A DNA stretch of 64,000 nucleotides from the NCBI GenBank assembly GCA_011037195.1, contig JAAEAF010000257.1:62001-126000 (forward strand). Reading direction: 5' to 3'. This DNA comes from Triatoma infestans (taxonomy: Eukaryota; Arthropoda; Insecta; Hemiptera; Reduviidae). The position numbers were made by a program, and so were the translations under genes. Positions within the stretch are counted from its first letter, which is position 1. Every line of letters begins with the position of its first letter. Below the pieces are notes generated by a model, which saw only the letters and a program-made list of their open reading frames with translations, had not been told where the DNA came from and ran no database searches. Below are positions 46,495 to 57,919 of this stretch, in pieces.

Positions 46495-47397
46495 ATGAGT
46501 AAGAAAGAGAATAACTTGAATAAATATTTTTCCCCGATTCTTAACACCCCTAAAAGGAGACGTAGTATAGGATCCCCTGAGGAGCTGAAAATAAAAAAGT
46601 CTCAAACAAGAAACTTACAATTAGATCAGCCCATGGAGCTTAATATAGAAAATATTGGTTTATTGTTAGACTCTAAATTGAAATCCCTTAGATCAGATTT
46701 ACCTACTAAGGAAGATTTTAAACAGTTGGAAAAGAAATTCAATAGTTTATTTATCGAAAATCAGCAATTAAAAAAGGAAATTCAAGAGATTAAGGTAAGA
46801 GAAAAGAATCTAAGTGAAATTGTGGAGATTTTGGAGAACAAGTTGAAGAGTAAAAACCTCATTTTTAGAGGTCTAAAAAAAGATACTGAGAAAGAAATGA
46901 TAGACATTGTAAGAGATTTGTGTGTTGGAGTGTTAGGCGTAAATTCTGTACAAATAAACAATGCATATATGATAAAAATTAATAATGGAAAATTTATAAC
47001 TGTATCAGAGTTTAATTCAGAAGCGGAAGTCTATCAAATATTGAGAAATGTAAAAAAACTGAAAGGTAGTGGCATTGTGGTTCACAAAGACTTTTCAAGT
47101 AGAACAAGACGCAGAAGAAGATGTTTATGGAAAACACGAGGAAGGATACTGGATCTGGACAATCAATCTAATATCCACATGAAGCAATTTTATTTCATGT
47201 ATCTCAATAAAAGATTCTCCTGGGACCTGGAACAAGGTCTAATATGTGAAGGTAAGGATGGAGTCTCGGTACTTAAGCAAATGTTCGCTGATAGTTTTTC
47301 AGATGAGGTAGAGAGAAGCTTCAGGGATATTTTTGAGAGTGATTCACGTTTCCATAATCGAGGAGAAGCACGACAGAGTAGACAGATAAAAGCCTGA
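46495..47397 (+). CDS. LINE ORF1 protein, uninterrupted
   Basis: 300 codons from MSKKENNLNKYFSPIL. The frame is open upstream to 46381, but this ATG gives the compact protein. Residues about 55-125 form a coiled coil (Leu/Lys/Glu heptads). About 125-215 resemble the RRM-like ORF1 domain (KSKNLIFRGLKKD; later VKKLKGSGIVVHKDF), followed by a basic RTRRRRR patch. No CCHC knuckles. It is presumed to be the RNA-binding component of the retrotransposon RNP. Confidence 0.7.
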   Translation: MSKKENNLNKYFSPILNTPKRRRSIGSPEELKIKKSQTRNLQLDQPMELNIENIGLLLDSKLKSLRSDLPTKEDFKQLEKKFNSLFIENQQLKKEIQEIKVREKNLSEIVEILENKLKSKNLIFRGLKKDTEKEMIDIVRDLCVGVLGVNSVQINNAYMIKINNGKFITVSEFNSEAEVYQILRNVKKLKGSGIVVHKDFSSRTRRRRRCLWKTRGRILDLDNQSNIHMKQFYFMYLNKRFSWDLEQGLICEGKDGVSVLKQMFADSFSDEVERSFRDIFESDSRFHNRGEARQSRQIKA

Positions 47398-47481
47398 GAT
47401 ATAGCCGTCTGTCGAGGTAAGAAAAATAAATCTAAACGTGGTGAATGTGTTAGGAATAAGGATGGAAATACTGATAAATAG

Positions 47482-50400
47482 TTAACAATTTTAAGTTATA
47501 ACATTTGTGGGTTAAAAAATAAGCTCCCTTTAGTTAATTTTCTTAATTTCATAAATAATTTTGACATTTTCTTACTGTATGAAACGTTTGTTGAGGATTC
47601 TCAAATCAGTCTATATCAGAATATTTTCTCTAACTTTAATAAAATATGGATTCCGGCTAGTAGGAGCAATATCTATGGAAGGGCAAGTGGGGGCTGTTTA
47701 TTTGGTTTTAAAATTAAAAATAATCTACAAATCAAAATGAGTTTTGAATTAATGTATAATATTTGGGTTATTAAAATGGAATATAACTATAGAAGAATTG
47801 TAATTGTACCAACTTATTTGAACTGTAATAATTGGCAGAATGATTTCTTAAATTTGTATAATTTTTGTAATTTGATAAAAGAAAGTCTTATAATATTAAT
47901 TGGGGATATGAATGTAAGATTAGCTGATATGCAGTCCGTTGATTCTGCACTGTTGATTGATAATAATAGCCTATCATGTAATAGAAAATCGAGGGACAAA
48001 ATCAGTAATAACAGGGGTAGACAATTTTTAGAACTGTTAGAAGAGAACGATCTTTTGATTCTTAACGGTAGAACCACTGCAGGCAAACACGGGGAATTCT
48101 CATATATTGGCAGACAGGGAAATTCTGTAATAGATATTTGCTGTGTCTCTTTTCAATGTGTGGATATGGTGGCAGATCTGGAAGTAAAGCCGGAATTATT
48201 TTCTGATCATTTACCCTTAGTTCTGACTTTGTCTCTCCCTGAAACACCAAGTATTAAAGAATGCAGACTACTTCCAAAATTAAACTGGACTAAAAATGAT
48301 GTAAAAAATTATCTAAAATTACTAGAACAAAATATATTAAATTATGAAAATTTTGATTTAACAACTATTAATGTTGAAATAGCAAATGATGTTATTATCC
48401 AATTTATACAGCAAGCAGCGGATAAGGGCTATAATGTGAAACTTAATAGTAATAACAATTTTTACTATCGGCCGAAAAACAGCTGGTTTGACAATGAGTG
48501 TGTTAAAGCCCGTCAAAAGTCATTTAAATTGTTGAATTTATTTAGAAAGACAAATTCCGATCTAATGAGAAAGTACTATTATGAAGCCAAAACTTACTAT
48601 AAAAATATTTGTAATGAAAAAAAAGTCAAGTATGTACAAACGATTATATCCCGCGTTAATGATGTAAGAAACTCTGCTGATTTCTGGGGTTTACTAAACT
48701 CTCTTAAAGGAAATAATTTTGCTCTAAAATCTAATTTAAGTCCCTGTATTTTTAAAGAGTACTTTGAAAATTTACTTAATTCACCTGCTTCTATGTGTTC
48801 TCAATTATTATACTCTCAACCTGTAGAGATAGTACCATAGTTAGATAATGATTTTTCCTTTGACGAATTAAAATTAGTTTTAAACAAAGCTAAGTGTAAC
48901 AAAGCGCCCGGAAACGACAGAATTCCTTATGAATTCTATAAAAATGCCCCGAATATTTTTTTGGATAAAATCCTATTATACTTTAACAAAATATATAATA
49001 CTAGCACTATCCCAAAAAGCTTTAAAAACTCGATTATTTATCCTCTCCATAAAAAAGGCGATATAAATATAGTTCAAAATTACAGAGGAATTTCCTTTTA
49101 TGATGCATTAACTAAACTATTTACTGGTCTTCTTTTGTTGAGATTGGAAAGATGGGTGGAGGATAATAAAATTCTGAGTGATTTCCAGACTGGTTTTAGA
49201 AAGGGTATGTCCACTATAGATAATTTGTATGTGCTTCAAAGTCTCGTTGAGTTAAATAGCGCCGCAAAAAGGGAAAAAATATACGCTTTCTTTGTCGATT
49301 TTAGGGCCGCGTTTGACTCGGTAAATAGAGATGCACTTTTCTATAAGCTCGCCTGTCTAGGATTGTCCAATAAAATGATAAATATATTTAAAGAGCTTTA
49401 TAAAGATACTAGATCCGCAGTGTGGAATGGAGTCGCCATCTCTGAATGGTTTAACACCTATAGTGGCGTTAAGCAGGGTTGCTTACTTAGTCCTGTTTTG
49501 TTTGCTTTATACATAGAGGACATAATTGATTCTATCGGAGGGGGTGTTTGGATGGACGACTTTAAAATTAAAATATTATTATATGCGGACGACATCGTAT
49601 TGTTGGCTGAGACTCCTAATGCCCTTCAAAGGGTTTTAGACTTAGAAAAATATTGTTGTCAGTGGAATCTTGAAGTGAATTTAGCTAAGTCAAAAATAAT
49701 GATATTTAAAAAGGGGGGAGGTAAACTGGCCCGGAATGAGCTATGGAAATACAAAGGACATCACATAGAAGTGGTTAATAAATACAAATATTTAGGTATC
49801 ACCGTAACCCCACAGTTCTCCTTTAAACAACATCTTCTCGAAAAACTGAGGCTTGCAAAGCAGGCACTATATAGATCATGGGGAACGGTTACCACAAAAA
49901 AAAGTATTAAATTCTCAGTCAAATGGAAAATTTTTGAAGCGGTCTCGAGATCTATATTGTGTTATGGTGCGCAAATATGGGGTAATCAACATTACGAGGA
50001 AGTTGAGAAGTTATTTCGATACGCTATTAAAAGATTAATCGGGCTGCCCAAGCATACTCCTAACTACATGCTTCATCTGGAAACGGGTAAGGAGCCAATT
50101 TATTTATTTACCTTGCGACTGCACGTTCAGTACATATTTAAAACATTGTACAGGAATAGTGGCAGTTTAACAAATAAAGTTTCACGGGTGTTGATTGAAA
50201 GAAAAGAAGGTTGGTATAAGAAATGGGCTAAACTCGCGGAAAAAAATGGTATTACACTTGACACCCTTGATTTAAAAATACTAAAACAGCAGATGCTTCA
50301 GGTCTTGGAAAATGAAAAAGCAGCTAAATTTAATCTCTTTCTAGAAATGGTTTCTAAGTCTGAATTGCATCCTGCTTGTCTGTGTACAAGCAGTTAGATC

Positions 50401-50744
50401 ACCAGATACAGTCATATGTAAATGATGACTACAGTCCGGAGAAAATTAGGGCGATATTCAAGGCGAGAGGGGAGTTATATAGCTTGAATTATCAGCCTTG
50501 GCGACAAAATTCCACTTTTACATGTTCACTTTGTAATACAGGGGAAAATGAGGACATTATCCATTTCATTGGTAGGTGTCCCGTACTGTCAGACATCAGA
50601 TCGAATATTTTCAATAATCGTTTTATTGATAATCTACAGTGCATACAGTACCTTAATGGTGAAAATTGGACACTGCTTTTCCGTTACCTTTCTAAAGCCT
50701 GGACCTATAGAGAGTTCCTTGTCTCCCAGTTTAATTTTTATTGA
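47482..50744 (+). pseudogene. LINE ORF2, endonuclease-RT, two lesions
   Basis: The frame is open from 47482 (LTILSYNICGLKNKLPL), directly after a TAG at 47479 and with no nearby ATG. Endonuclease motifs are GDMN (about 47905) and FSDHLPLVL (about 48203). An in-frame TAG at 48838-48840 interrupts before the RT. RT motifs: NKAPGNDRIPYEFYK, YRGISFYDALTKLF, FFVDFRAAFDSVN, GVKQGCLLSPVLFALYIEDI and the catalytic YADDIVLL (about 49582). The frame shifts near 50380. The last part has CSLCNTGENEDIIHFIGRC (CCHC). One nonsense and one frameshift separate it from a full ORF. Confidence 0.82.
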
Positions 50745-51670
50745 AGGTTTTGTCTTTTAATTTTTTTTTTTTATTGATCTCTGTGGTACTAGGTTCTACT
50801 TTTCTTTATTTCCATAAAATATTGATTTTTCGAGAATTTAATCTTATGTTTTGTAAATAATTACTTCCTAATCATTATTATTTTATTTTGTTCTGGTTTT
50901 TGCTTTTTGTTCTTTTATTATGTACCAATTAGTAATAAAGTGAAATTATATTTTTATAGAACAGATTGTTCTCATGTAATCTTATATTTGAAGGATATAT
51001 ACAACTCTCGACAGACGGACTTTTGTCCATTGTCTAAAAGTGTTTTTGTTCTTTTTTTATATTTATTTTTCTATGCTTAAAAAGTTGTATTTTTACTTTA
51101 TTTTATTACTTTTTTTTGTCTGTTATCATTTTCTTAATAAACACTTTCATTCATTCATTCATTCATTCATATATTATCTTACTATTAGTAAGAGAAAGTA
51201 AAAGTCTGGTATTAAACTTACACGATACGCTATATCTGTGCGGAAGAGGAAATGGTTATAGTGGTTTGCGGGATAATTCCAACAAACTCAAAACTATTCT
51301 GTAATACGCACTTTTAGCTATCCGATTTAATTCAAATTTTACTAGCAATTCCTTCTTATGTATATTAATAACATGTAGAACCAATGTAAATTAATATACA
51401 TTGGAATTGTATTGAACAAGTATGTTATCGGGAAACTTATTTTTTCCCAGAATTCCCAAAAAATCAATTATCCAAGGTATATGCTTCAAATAAATGTAAT
51501 AGCATTTATTTTTGTATATCGTATACGAAGTTTAAAGAAAACCGTTGGTGCCAAAGCAATACCCAAATTCTGCTCATTAAACGGTGAAATATACATATAT
51601 AAATCCTCAGAAAGGTCTTCATAACCAAACATCCATAATCAAATGAGAGAAAATTAGGGAAGCGACACAT

Positions 51671-52040
51671 ATTTTTGAAAGTTTTTAGGGTAGGTGTTGC
51701 AGGAAATGGTTCGCACCTTGACGGTAGAAATGGAGAGATGGATCGTTACATGATTTCTCCTAGAAGGTGTTGATCAAATGCGATACTCAGATTATTGACT
51801 GGGGGGGGGGGCACTGAATAGGCAAAGAGAGTGAATCGAGGTAAAGAGAAGGAAGTTGTGAGTGTGATTTTTGAAAGTTTTTAGAGGAAGGAAATGGTCA
51901 GCACCTTTACGGTAGAAATGGACAGATGGATCGTTACATGATTCCTCCTAGAAGGTGTTGATCAAATGCGATACTCAGATTATTGACGGGGGGCACTGAA
52001 TAGGTAGGACATCGAGGTAAATAGAAATAAGATGTGAGAG
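51671..52040. repeat. ~190-bp tandem duplication with poly(G) run
   Basis: TTTTGAAAGTTTTTAG through GGGCACTGAATAGG is present twice (51671-51868 and 51869-52040). The poly(G) tract is about 12 G in the first copy (near 51799) and about 6 in the second. The single A paralogue is about 14690-14870. Confidence 0.75.
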
Positions 52041-53100
52041 TGACCTAACCAAATCACTATGGCTTTAGTTTTGAAATTATTTAATTTAAATTGATTACGA
52101 CCGCCCTGTTGCCAGATATGGCTCAGGTCCTGCTGGAGAATTAGAAAGGCAAGTTGTAAGTCTGTTTGGTGGGGGGGAAAGGATACATAGATCTGGGAGT
52201 CATACTGGGAGAATATTGATACATAGATCAATATTGACATGTTGAGTAGGGCTAGAAGGTCATTTATTTAAAGAGAGAATAGGGATGAGGGAATGAAAAG
52301 GAGAAAGGGAAGGGCCTTGAGGAACACGGGGAGAAGAGAATGGACAGAAGATTAAGGTGGGAAATAGATTAGGCAAGGACACATGACATGTTGGTAGCAT
52401 TTGGAAAGAAACGTTTGAAAACACCCAAGGACATTATTGGAATAGAAAAATTATTTAACTTATTGAAGAGGATGGATGTTATAGTCGACGGAGTCAAAGG
52501 CTTATCAAGAAGGATAAGAATAGAGATCCATTGCTGATTATTCTTTAGGGACAATTCTTGATTTTTAGGAACGTGGATTTGGTTGAGTACGATGGTGGGA
52601 AAGGTTGGTGGAGATTAAGCATTTCACCAGAAAGTTAGAGAGTTGGGGTTGAGCGAAATTTTCAACTGGCTTGGAAAGTTAAAAATAATAGAGACTAGAC
52701 ATCTCTCCTGTAATCTAAGGGTGTGAGATTTAGTTTATAAAGAAGCTGGTCGTTTTTTTTTCAAGCTTAGGGGAAAACATAGTGCTAGAGGGAAAAATAA
52801 TGAACATGCAGAATCACCTGGAGAAAAACTAGGAATCAGATTTTTATTAACTTTAGAGGATGCAATAGGGACCGAAGGCATTGGTATAGGAATAAAGAAC
52901 TTATTTCAGGTGGTCCTTGGCAGAAATACAGAAAAAATAATTATTATGGTTAGAAGGATATCAAATGATAGAGAGAAGTTGGAACAGACATCATGAGGGC
53001 TGAGGAATTGAGCCGTGAGATGAGATTGTGTGTACTGCTCGGGGCTAGTTTTGCAAAGTGATCATTTCCTGAAGTCTACTTTTAGGTTTCGGATAGAGGA
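52040..53100 (-). pseudogene. Decayed non-LTR reverse transcriptase remnant
   Basis: Fragments on the minus strand in several frames: an AFDSVDY segment near 52500, VPQGP (about 52310), a degenerate YADDSQIYVSF as QYDSQIYVSF (about 52200), and LQQDLSHIWQQGGRNQFKLN followed by KTKAIVI (about 52080-52150). The order matches an RT palm to post-palm. YADD(T/S)Q.Y.SF is typical of CR1/L2-like elements. Heavily mutated, with no complete domain. Confidence 0.6.
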
Positions 53101-54190
53101 CAGTAGCAAGGGCATTTGAGAGTAGAAATCTCTGACATGACGAATGGATGATTGGGAAATATTAAGGAGCGAGTTTAAGACATAGAGTCTTCAGCAAGGC
53201 GGGTGCGTCTGAATCTTTTCCTTTCATCAGATTTCTTAGGTAAGTCAAGGACCAGGTTCAGGATGGTTAAACTAAATACATGCAAGGTTAATATACGTAA
53301 TTTTGTAGGTAAATTGGTATGTAAAAAGATATTTATTACTTTTTGCAAGCTTTAACTTCATGCATCATTTTCTTCCAACCTTACCTAACTTGTGTAATGT
53401 ACTTTTCTAATTTCCTACCGTCCTCCCTATTAAAATACACATGACAAAACACTCAGAATAATTAACAACATTATAAAAATTTCATTGAAAAGTATTCTTC
53501 AAAACAAGCTTTTAATTATTCACCATTTACTAATGTCTAATCATGATTTATAACCATAACTTTTGTCATTAAACACATACACATAGCAACATAAACTTAT
53601 AACCACTCGCACAAAATCAACAAGTGTAGTGCGTAACTGAATCTCCCGATTCGACTCTCTTGAAGTCAACTCTCGATTCGACTTTTATAATCTTACTCTG
53701 ACGGTGTATGAAAATTTCAACCTGTCCGGAACATAAAAAATATGCATGCTAGGACGAACAAAATCCCAGATGTTGTCCAGCATTGCGGACCCATCCACAT
53801 ATTAAAAAAAAAAAAATGATTTTACCAAATTTAGTAAATTTCCTATAAATTTGGTTTCAATTACAGGAAGTCAATTTTTAAAAATACGTCTCATTTAGTG
53901 TGAACTAAGTTGCTCTGTGCGAGTCTGTGTTATCACACTGTCTGAAAAACGCATCCTGATGATGGGCGAACGCCCGAAACCGGTCGATGACCACAAAATG
54001 AAGCAGGCTACCTCGGAAAATGTCTCTGATGCTTATTATAATAGTTACTTTTGTTTCATAAAATGTTGGTTTTTGGTATTTTGATTTCTAACACATACGG
54101 TCTTCTATAAATTCATATATTGTGTGAATTTAAACGTCATTTCCTAGTGAACAACGTCTATTAATACTTAAAAGTAAACAAATCTGACAT
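53101..54190. other. Unassigned stretch
   Basis: No gene is seen. It is present once in the window. It ends where the paralogue of window positions 1-862 begins, and holds the hammerhead-core-like motif at 53940-53980. Confidence 0.45.
53940..53980 (+). other. Hammerhead-core-like motif
   Basis: CTGATGA (53956-53962), then a perfect GGGC-GAAC-GCCC stem-loop (53964-53975), then GAAAC (53976-53980), the conserved order of a hammerhead ribozyme core. An upstream GTC (53940-53942) could supply the cleavage site and a 2-bp stem III. Stem I is weak or absent, so activity is doubtful. Similar motifs occur in Penelope-like elements and other repeats. Confidence 0.35.
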
Positions 54191-56434
54191 GAAACACTCA
54201 CACAACTTTCTCTTACCCCAACTTACATAGTTACATAGTCTGTAGTTTTTCGAACTAATCTGTCAATATGTGGACTGCGCTACATATACTAAAAAAATGA
54301 ACGACAATAAAATGAACAGCTCACAAACCCCAGTACAAAGAAAAGTTTTTAAAAAAAAATATTAGGAATCGCTTTGAGAAAATATTATTGGTGGTTAACA
54401 TCAATTTTATTTTGTCCCACTAGTATGAACGGCCAAATAAAAAGTGCCGGACTTTCATTGGATCACATCAGCTTATTTCTTTTTGGCTTTCTCTTGTAAC
54501 AATAGAATGAAAGTGCTGATTTTTTTCTTTATAGCTCACATTAATTATATATACAAGTAAACAGTATGTTAGAAATAACTTAGTTTGCATTGTTTTGCAA
54601 AAAAATTTTATAACATGATCTAATAATTTATAAAATATATTCGGAGGAAAAATTAGTGAAAAAATCTGGTATGATATACTCACACACTTTCTCTTACTCC
54701 ATTTTTCAAAATTGTGATTGAAAAAATTTACAGTTAGTATAACAAATTTAGCGAAATTCGTCAGTGTTTTTGTGGAGAATAGAGTAAAAATGGAAAAAAA
54801 CTGTTCAATAAAAACGCATTTCCGATTTAATAATTTTCTTGAAACTTTCTAGAATTATGGCAATCTATTTATTTCTATTTATTTTTGTTTTTATGTTAGA
54901 TGTTTATAATCAACTACGAGAGCACATTAGATAAAAGCATTACCCTACCTCTCTTCACTCTTAAATTACTTTACCAGAAGAAATGATACAAATAAATGTT
55001 GTAGGTTTCTATATGTGTATTTCACATTGCATGTTTAAAGAAATTGGTTGAAGTCATTTTAGTGAAAATAGTAGAAAATTGAAAAATACTTCGTAATAAA
55101 GACGAACTTCCTGTCATCCAATTTTTTTGAAACTCCGAATTTCAACAACATATTTAACTTTAATTAATATTATTTAGCTGATAGAATTGTGCAATAAGCT
55201 GAAATACTCCTGAAATCCCCTCTTAGAAGCCTCATTGAATGCGTTGTCCCGGAGAAATATTTCAAATAAAAATTGTAGATCTTTGAATGTGTAGTTGATA
55301 TTCCAAATTTAGAGAAAATCGTTGGAGCCATTTTCGAGAAAATTTTAAGAAAGTGGCAAAACCTTTCAGTAAAGTGGTACCTTCGGTAGACAAATTTTGG
55401 CAGATAACGTACTGTTAGATCCCATGGTGAAACCCAAACGGAATATCAAGATTTAACCTTCTGGGATTTTTTTTTTTTTTGAGCTAGCCGTTCCTCCTCA
55501 TACATATACATATATATACATTAACACACAGATCATAAGCTAAAAGCCACTTTTTTGACACATGGGATCTGTGTCCAAAACTCGATATCGAAGATTTAAC
55601 ACGATTATAATACTTCCTCTTACTAGGAGTAAGAGAATGTAAAATATGATGTAAAAAGTTAATCAATTTTAGGGGTTCAAAAGTAATGCTCGGGTAACCT
55701 TCCTGCAAACCTTCTAGCGTCATCACAAGCAATCGTCACCCTTCCAAGATATTTGAAGTAATTATTATATAGATGGGCCACAGATTATGACACCGCATTA
55801 TTAATAAACGCATACGCCAAAGTGATACAACTTCGATTTCTACTTTGGACCATCGTACAAAAAATAGCCTAAAGGCAAAATGCTCTAATCTCCGAACAAC
55901 ATAGAATTTCATCTTTTTTGCTAAAAAGGACCGGAAATAAAGCCCAATAATGTATAAATATTTCCTTAGAGATCAATTGCGGTAACCATGGCAGTGAACC
56001 ACCTTAGATCACTCCTGACTCGACCAAGGAGATATATAATGCGAGGGCTATTGGGGATTCTTCAGGGATAGAGGACTTCTGCTCTGCAATATTCCCCCCT
56101 GACAAAGATTATGTTTTCTTCGAGGCATTTCTCCATCTATCACAGGCGGCATTATGCAAGATATTTTAAAAAGGTTACGATATGTGCCTGCATGCTTCCT
56201 TTACCAACCCAGCGGCTTTTTTGTTGTCCTGAATTCTTGTGCCCACACTCATTGGCACACAAATTTATTCTCAGGCTTAATATTCACTGTCGGCTCCAGT
56301 TTCCTTCGGCATTCCTTATTTATATGTGATCTGACTCAATCTATCTCATTTAAAAATTAAATATTAAAAAAAGAACGATTTTCTATTGAAAAACAGCTTT
56401 ATTTCTCATTTAATTATGAAACAAACTTTGTTTA

Positions 56435-56767
56435 TTATCGTGATTTTAAAGTCCTGCATCTACATATACCATTAACACAGAAACCATAAGTTAAGTCACC
56501 TAATTTCCTTTGGCATCTTTGATTACATTCAAGATTACTAAGAAATTTAGGTGGTAAATTTTCACAGATGTATCGTTTCAGACGACTGTGATGTTCTGAA
56601 AACAATATGAAATAAATTAAAAACAATGTTAATAGCAATAAATAATAAGCTAGAACAAGATGAATGATAACTATACCGGTTGAAACATCTCTGGGACTAG
56701 ACAGGTCCGCCTCAGTGTAAACAAGAACGGCTAAAACTGTCACAATTAATACTAATGTTACTTTCAT
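56435..56767 (-). CDS. Defensin-like secreted peptide, long type (copy D)
   Basis: Coding exons 56677-56767 and 56435-56595 (minus), with an 81-bp phase-1 GT-AG intron. The encoded 83-residue precursor is identical to copy B (19563): signal 1-20, RLKR site, and a 45-residue six-cysteine mature peptide. AATAAA at 56398-56403. The coding part is clean, but the upstream 200 bp carries many 1-bp and 2-bp differences from B (see findings). Confidence 0.78.
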   Translation of the reverse strand: MKVTLVLIVTVLAVLVYTEADLSSPRDVSTGIVIIHLVLAYYLLLLTLFLIYFILFSEHHSRLKRYICENLPPKFLSNLECNQRCQRKLGDLTYGFCVNGICRCRTLKSR

Positions 56768-56813
56768 GGTATCAATATGATATGCGTAACAATAAGGCAG
56801 ACCTCATCTTGAG

Positions 56814-56823
56814 TATTTTTATA
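56814..56823 (-). promoter_or_regulatory. TATA box of gene D
   Basis: TATAAAAATA on the minus strand, 2 bp closer to the ATG than in B because of single-base deletions in between. GATAAG on the minus strand at 56847-56852. Confidence 0.6.
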
Positions 56824-57145
56824 CCCATCGCTGTTAATAAAGATGACTTATCAAAACATGTATTTTTTTGTCGTATAAGTAATTGTGTTTGTACCTATTC
56901 CAAGTGCAACATATCAGCCTTGATGGTTGTTTCTTTAATTATTTTTGTGTTGTTCAAAAATAATCATTACCGTGAACAATCTCTGATATAATTTGATATA
57001 ATCTGAATTCAAGGGTGTTTCAAATAAAAGTTCTAAAGATTTACTCATAATTCTTTTATATTTTCCAACTTTTCTAAAAAACCTAAACATATTTTGTGAA
57101 TTTACACATTAATTATTAAATGCGTCGGAATAAATACATCGGATT

Positions 57146-57695
57146 TGTAGTGCAAGAACAAAATCGAAAAATAATAGTTTAAAGTTTCTGAATATTTTAT
57201 AGTATCCAAAATTGTATTTTTGTTAATATTTTATAATTTTTAGTGCTGTGAATTTACCTTCAAAAAGTATGTATTTTAGAACCAGGTATATTGAATCTGG
57301 TCATTACTAAATAGAAAAACAAAGGCACAAAATCCCGTTAGGGCAAACCTTTGTAAGAAAATTCCCCCGCGAGAGAGAGAGCAATTCCAAAGAAGAGAGC
57401 CATCAGATTTAAAAGAGTAAAGAGTAGATAGTCTTAACCCACCTTCAACAGGACACTTCCGGAATTGCTCTCTAACATCAGTGCCAGTATCAAGTTTTAA
57501 GAGTTATTCCAATTAATTTATAAGCATATTGTTGTTAACTTAATTTCACTTAGAGAATATATCTTTTGAAAAACAGTGTGACTTCTTTATCAATGCTAAC
57601 TCTTCTTCTCTTTTAAACTACAGCTTAACAAGCCCTTCATATAAAGTCGCTCGTGCTACTTACTACAAACTACACATCCACACCAATACATTACA
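57146..57695 (+). repeat. 5' LTR
   Basis: 550 bp, beginning TGTAGTG and ending CATTACA (TG...CA with short inverted ends TGTA/TACA). About two dozen differences, including small indels, from the 3' LTR by eye. Confidence 0.88.
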
Positions 57696-57696
57696 T

Positions 57697-57714
57697 TGGT
57701 GGCAGCGGTGGGAT
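57697..57714 (+). promoter_or_regulatory. Primer binding site
   Basis: TGGTGGCAGCGGTGGGAT starts one base after the LTR and is the complement of a tRNA 3' end including CCA. It is compatible with a tRNA-Leu, but the isoacceptor was not verified. Confidence 0.65.
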
Positions 57715-57919
57715 ATTTTCAACAAGAATCCACAAATTTACAAGTACGTAAAATTTCCAATTTAATAATTAAACTAATTATCCATCAGATAATTTTATTA
57801 TCTTTTAAATTAGTTTCTCAGCGGAAGTATCTAAATATTTCCCATAATTGAATTTTCTATTGAATTTCATTTTTAAAATTTTGTGTTTGCATTATCCCTT
57901 GTGAATTTTGATTTCCAAA

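Larger units (their letters stand above)
46094..51168 (+). mobile_element. Nearly full-length non-LTR retrotransposon, 5.1 kb
   Basis: Flanked by a 16-bp target duplication ATATATTATCTTACTA (46078-46093 and 51169-51184). The target matches A near 14208. It has a 5' UTR of about 400 bp, an uninterrupted ORF1, an ORF2 with one nonsense and one frameshift, a 3' UTR, and a tail of (CATT)n repeats (51147-51168) instead of poly(A). The clade is undetermined. Few lesions suggest it is the youngest LINE here. Confidence 0.88.
35695..52040. repeat. Degraded and rearranged duplication unit C
   Basis: It has paralogues of A at about 35695-37680 (flank plus defensin-like gene), 37680-38128, 42334-45200 (matching A about 3670-5440), 45820-46093 and 51169-52040 (matching A about 13920-14890). 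It lacks the BEL/gypsy element, the Merlin/mariner cluster and the unit-A LINE. Three other non-LTR insertions split it: 38129-42333, 44297-44766 and 46094-51168. Confidence 0.75.
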
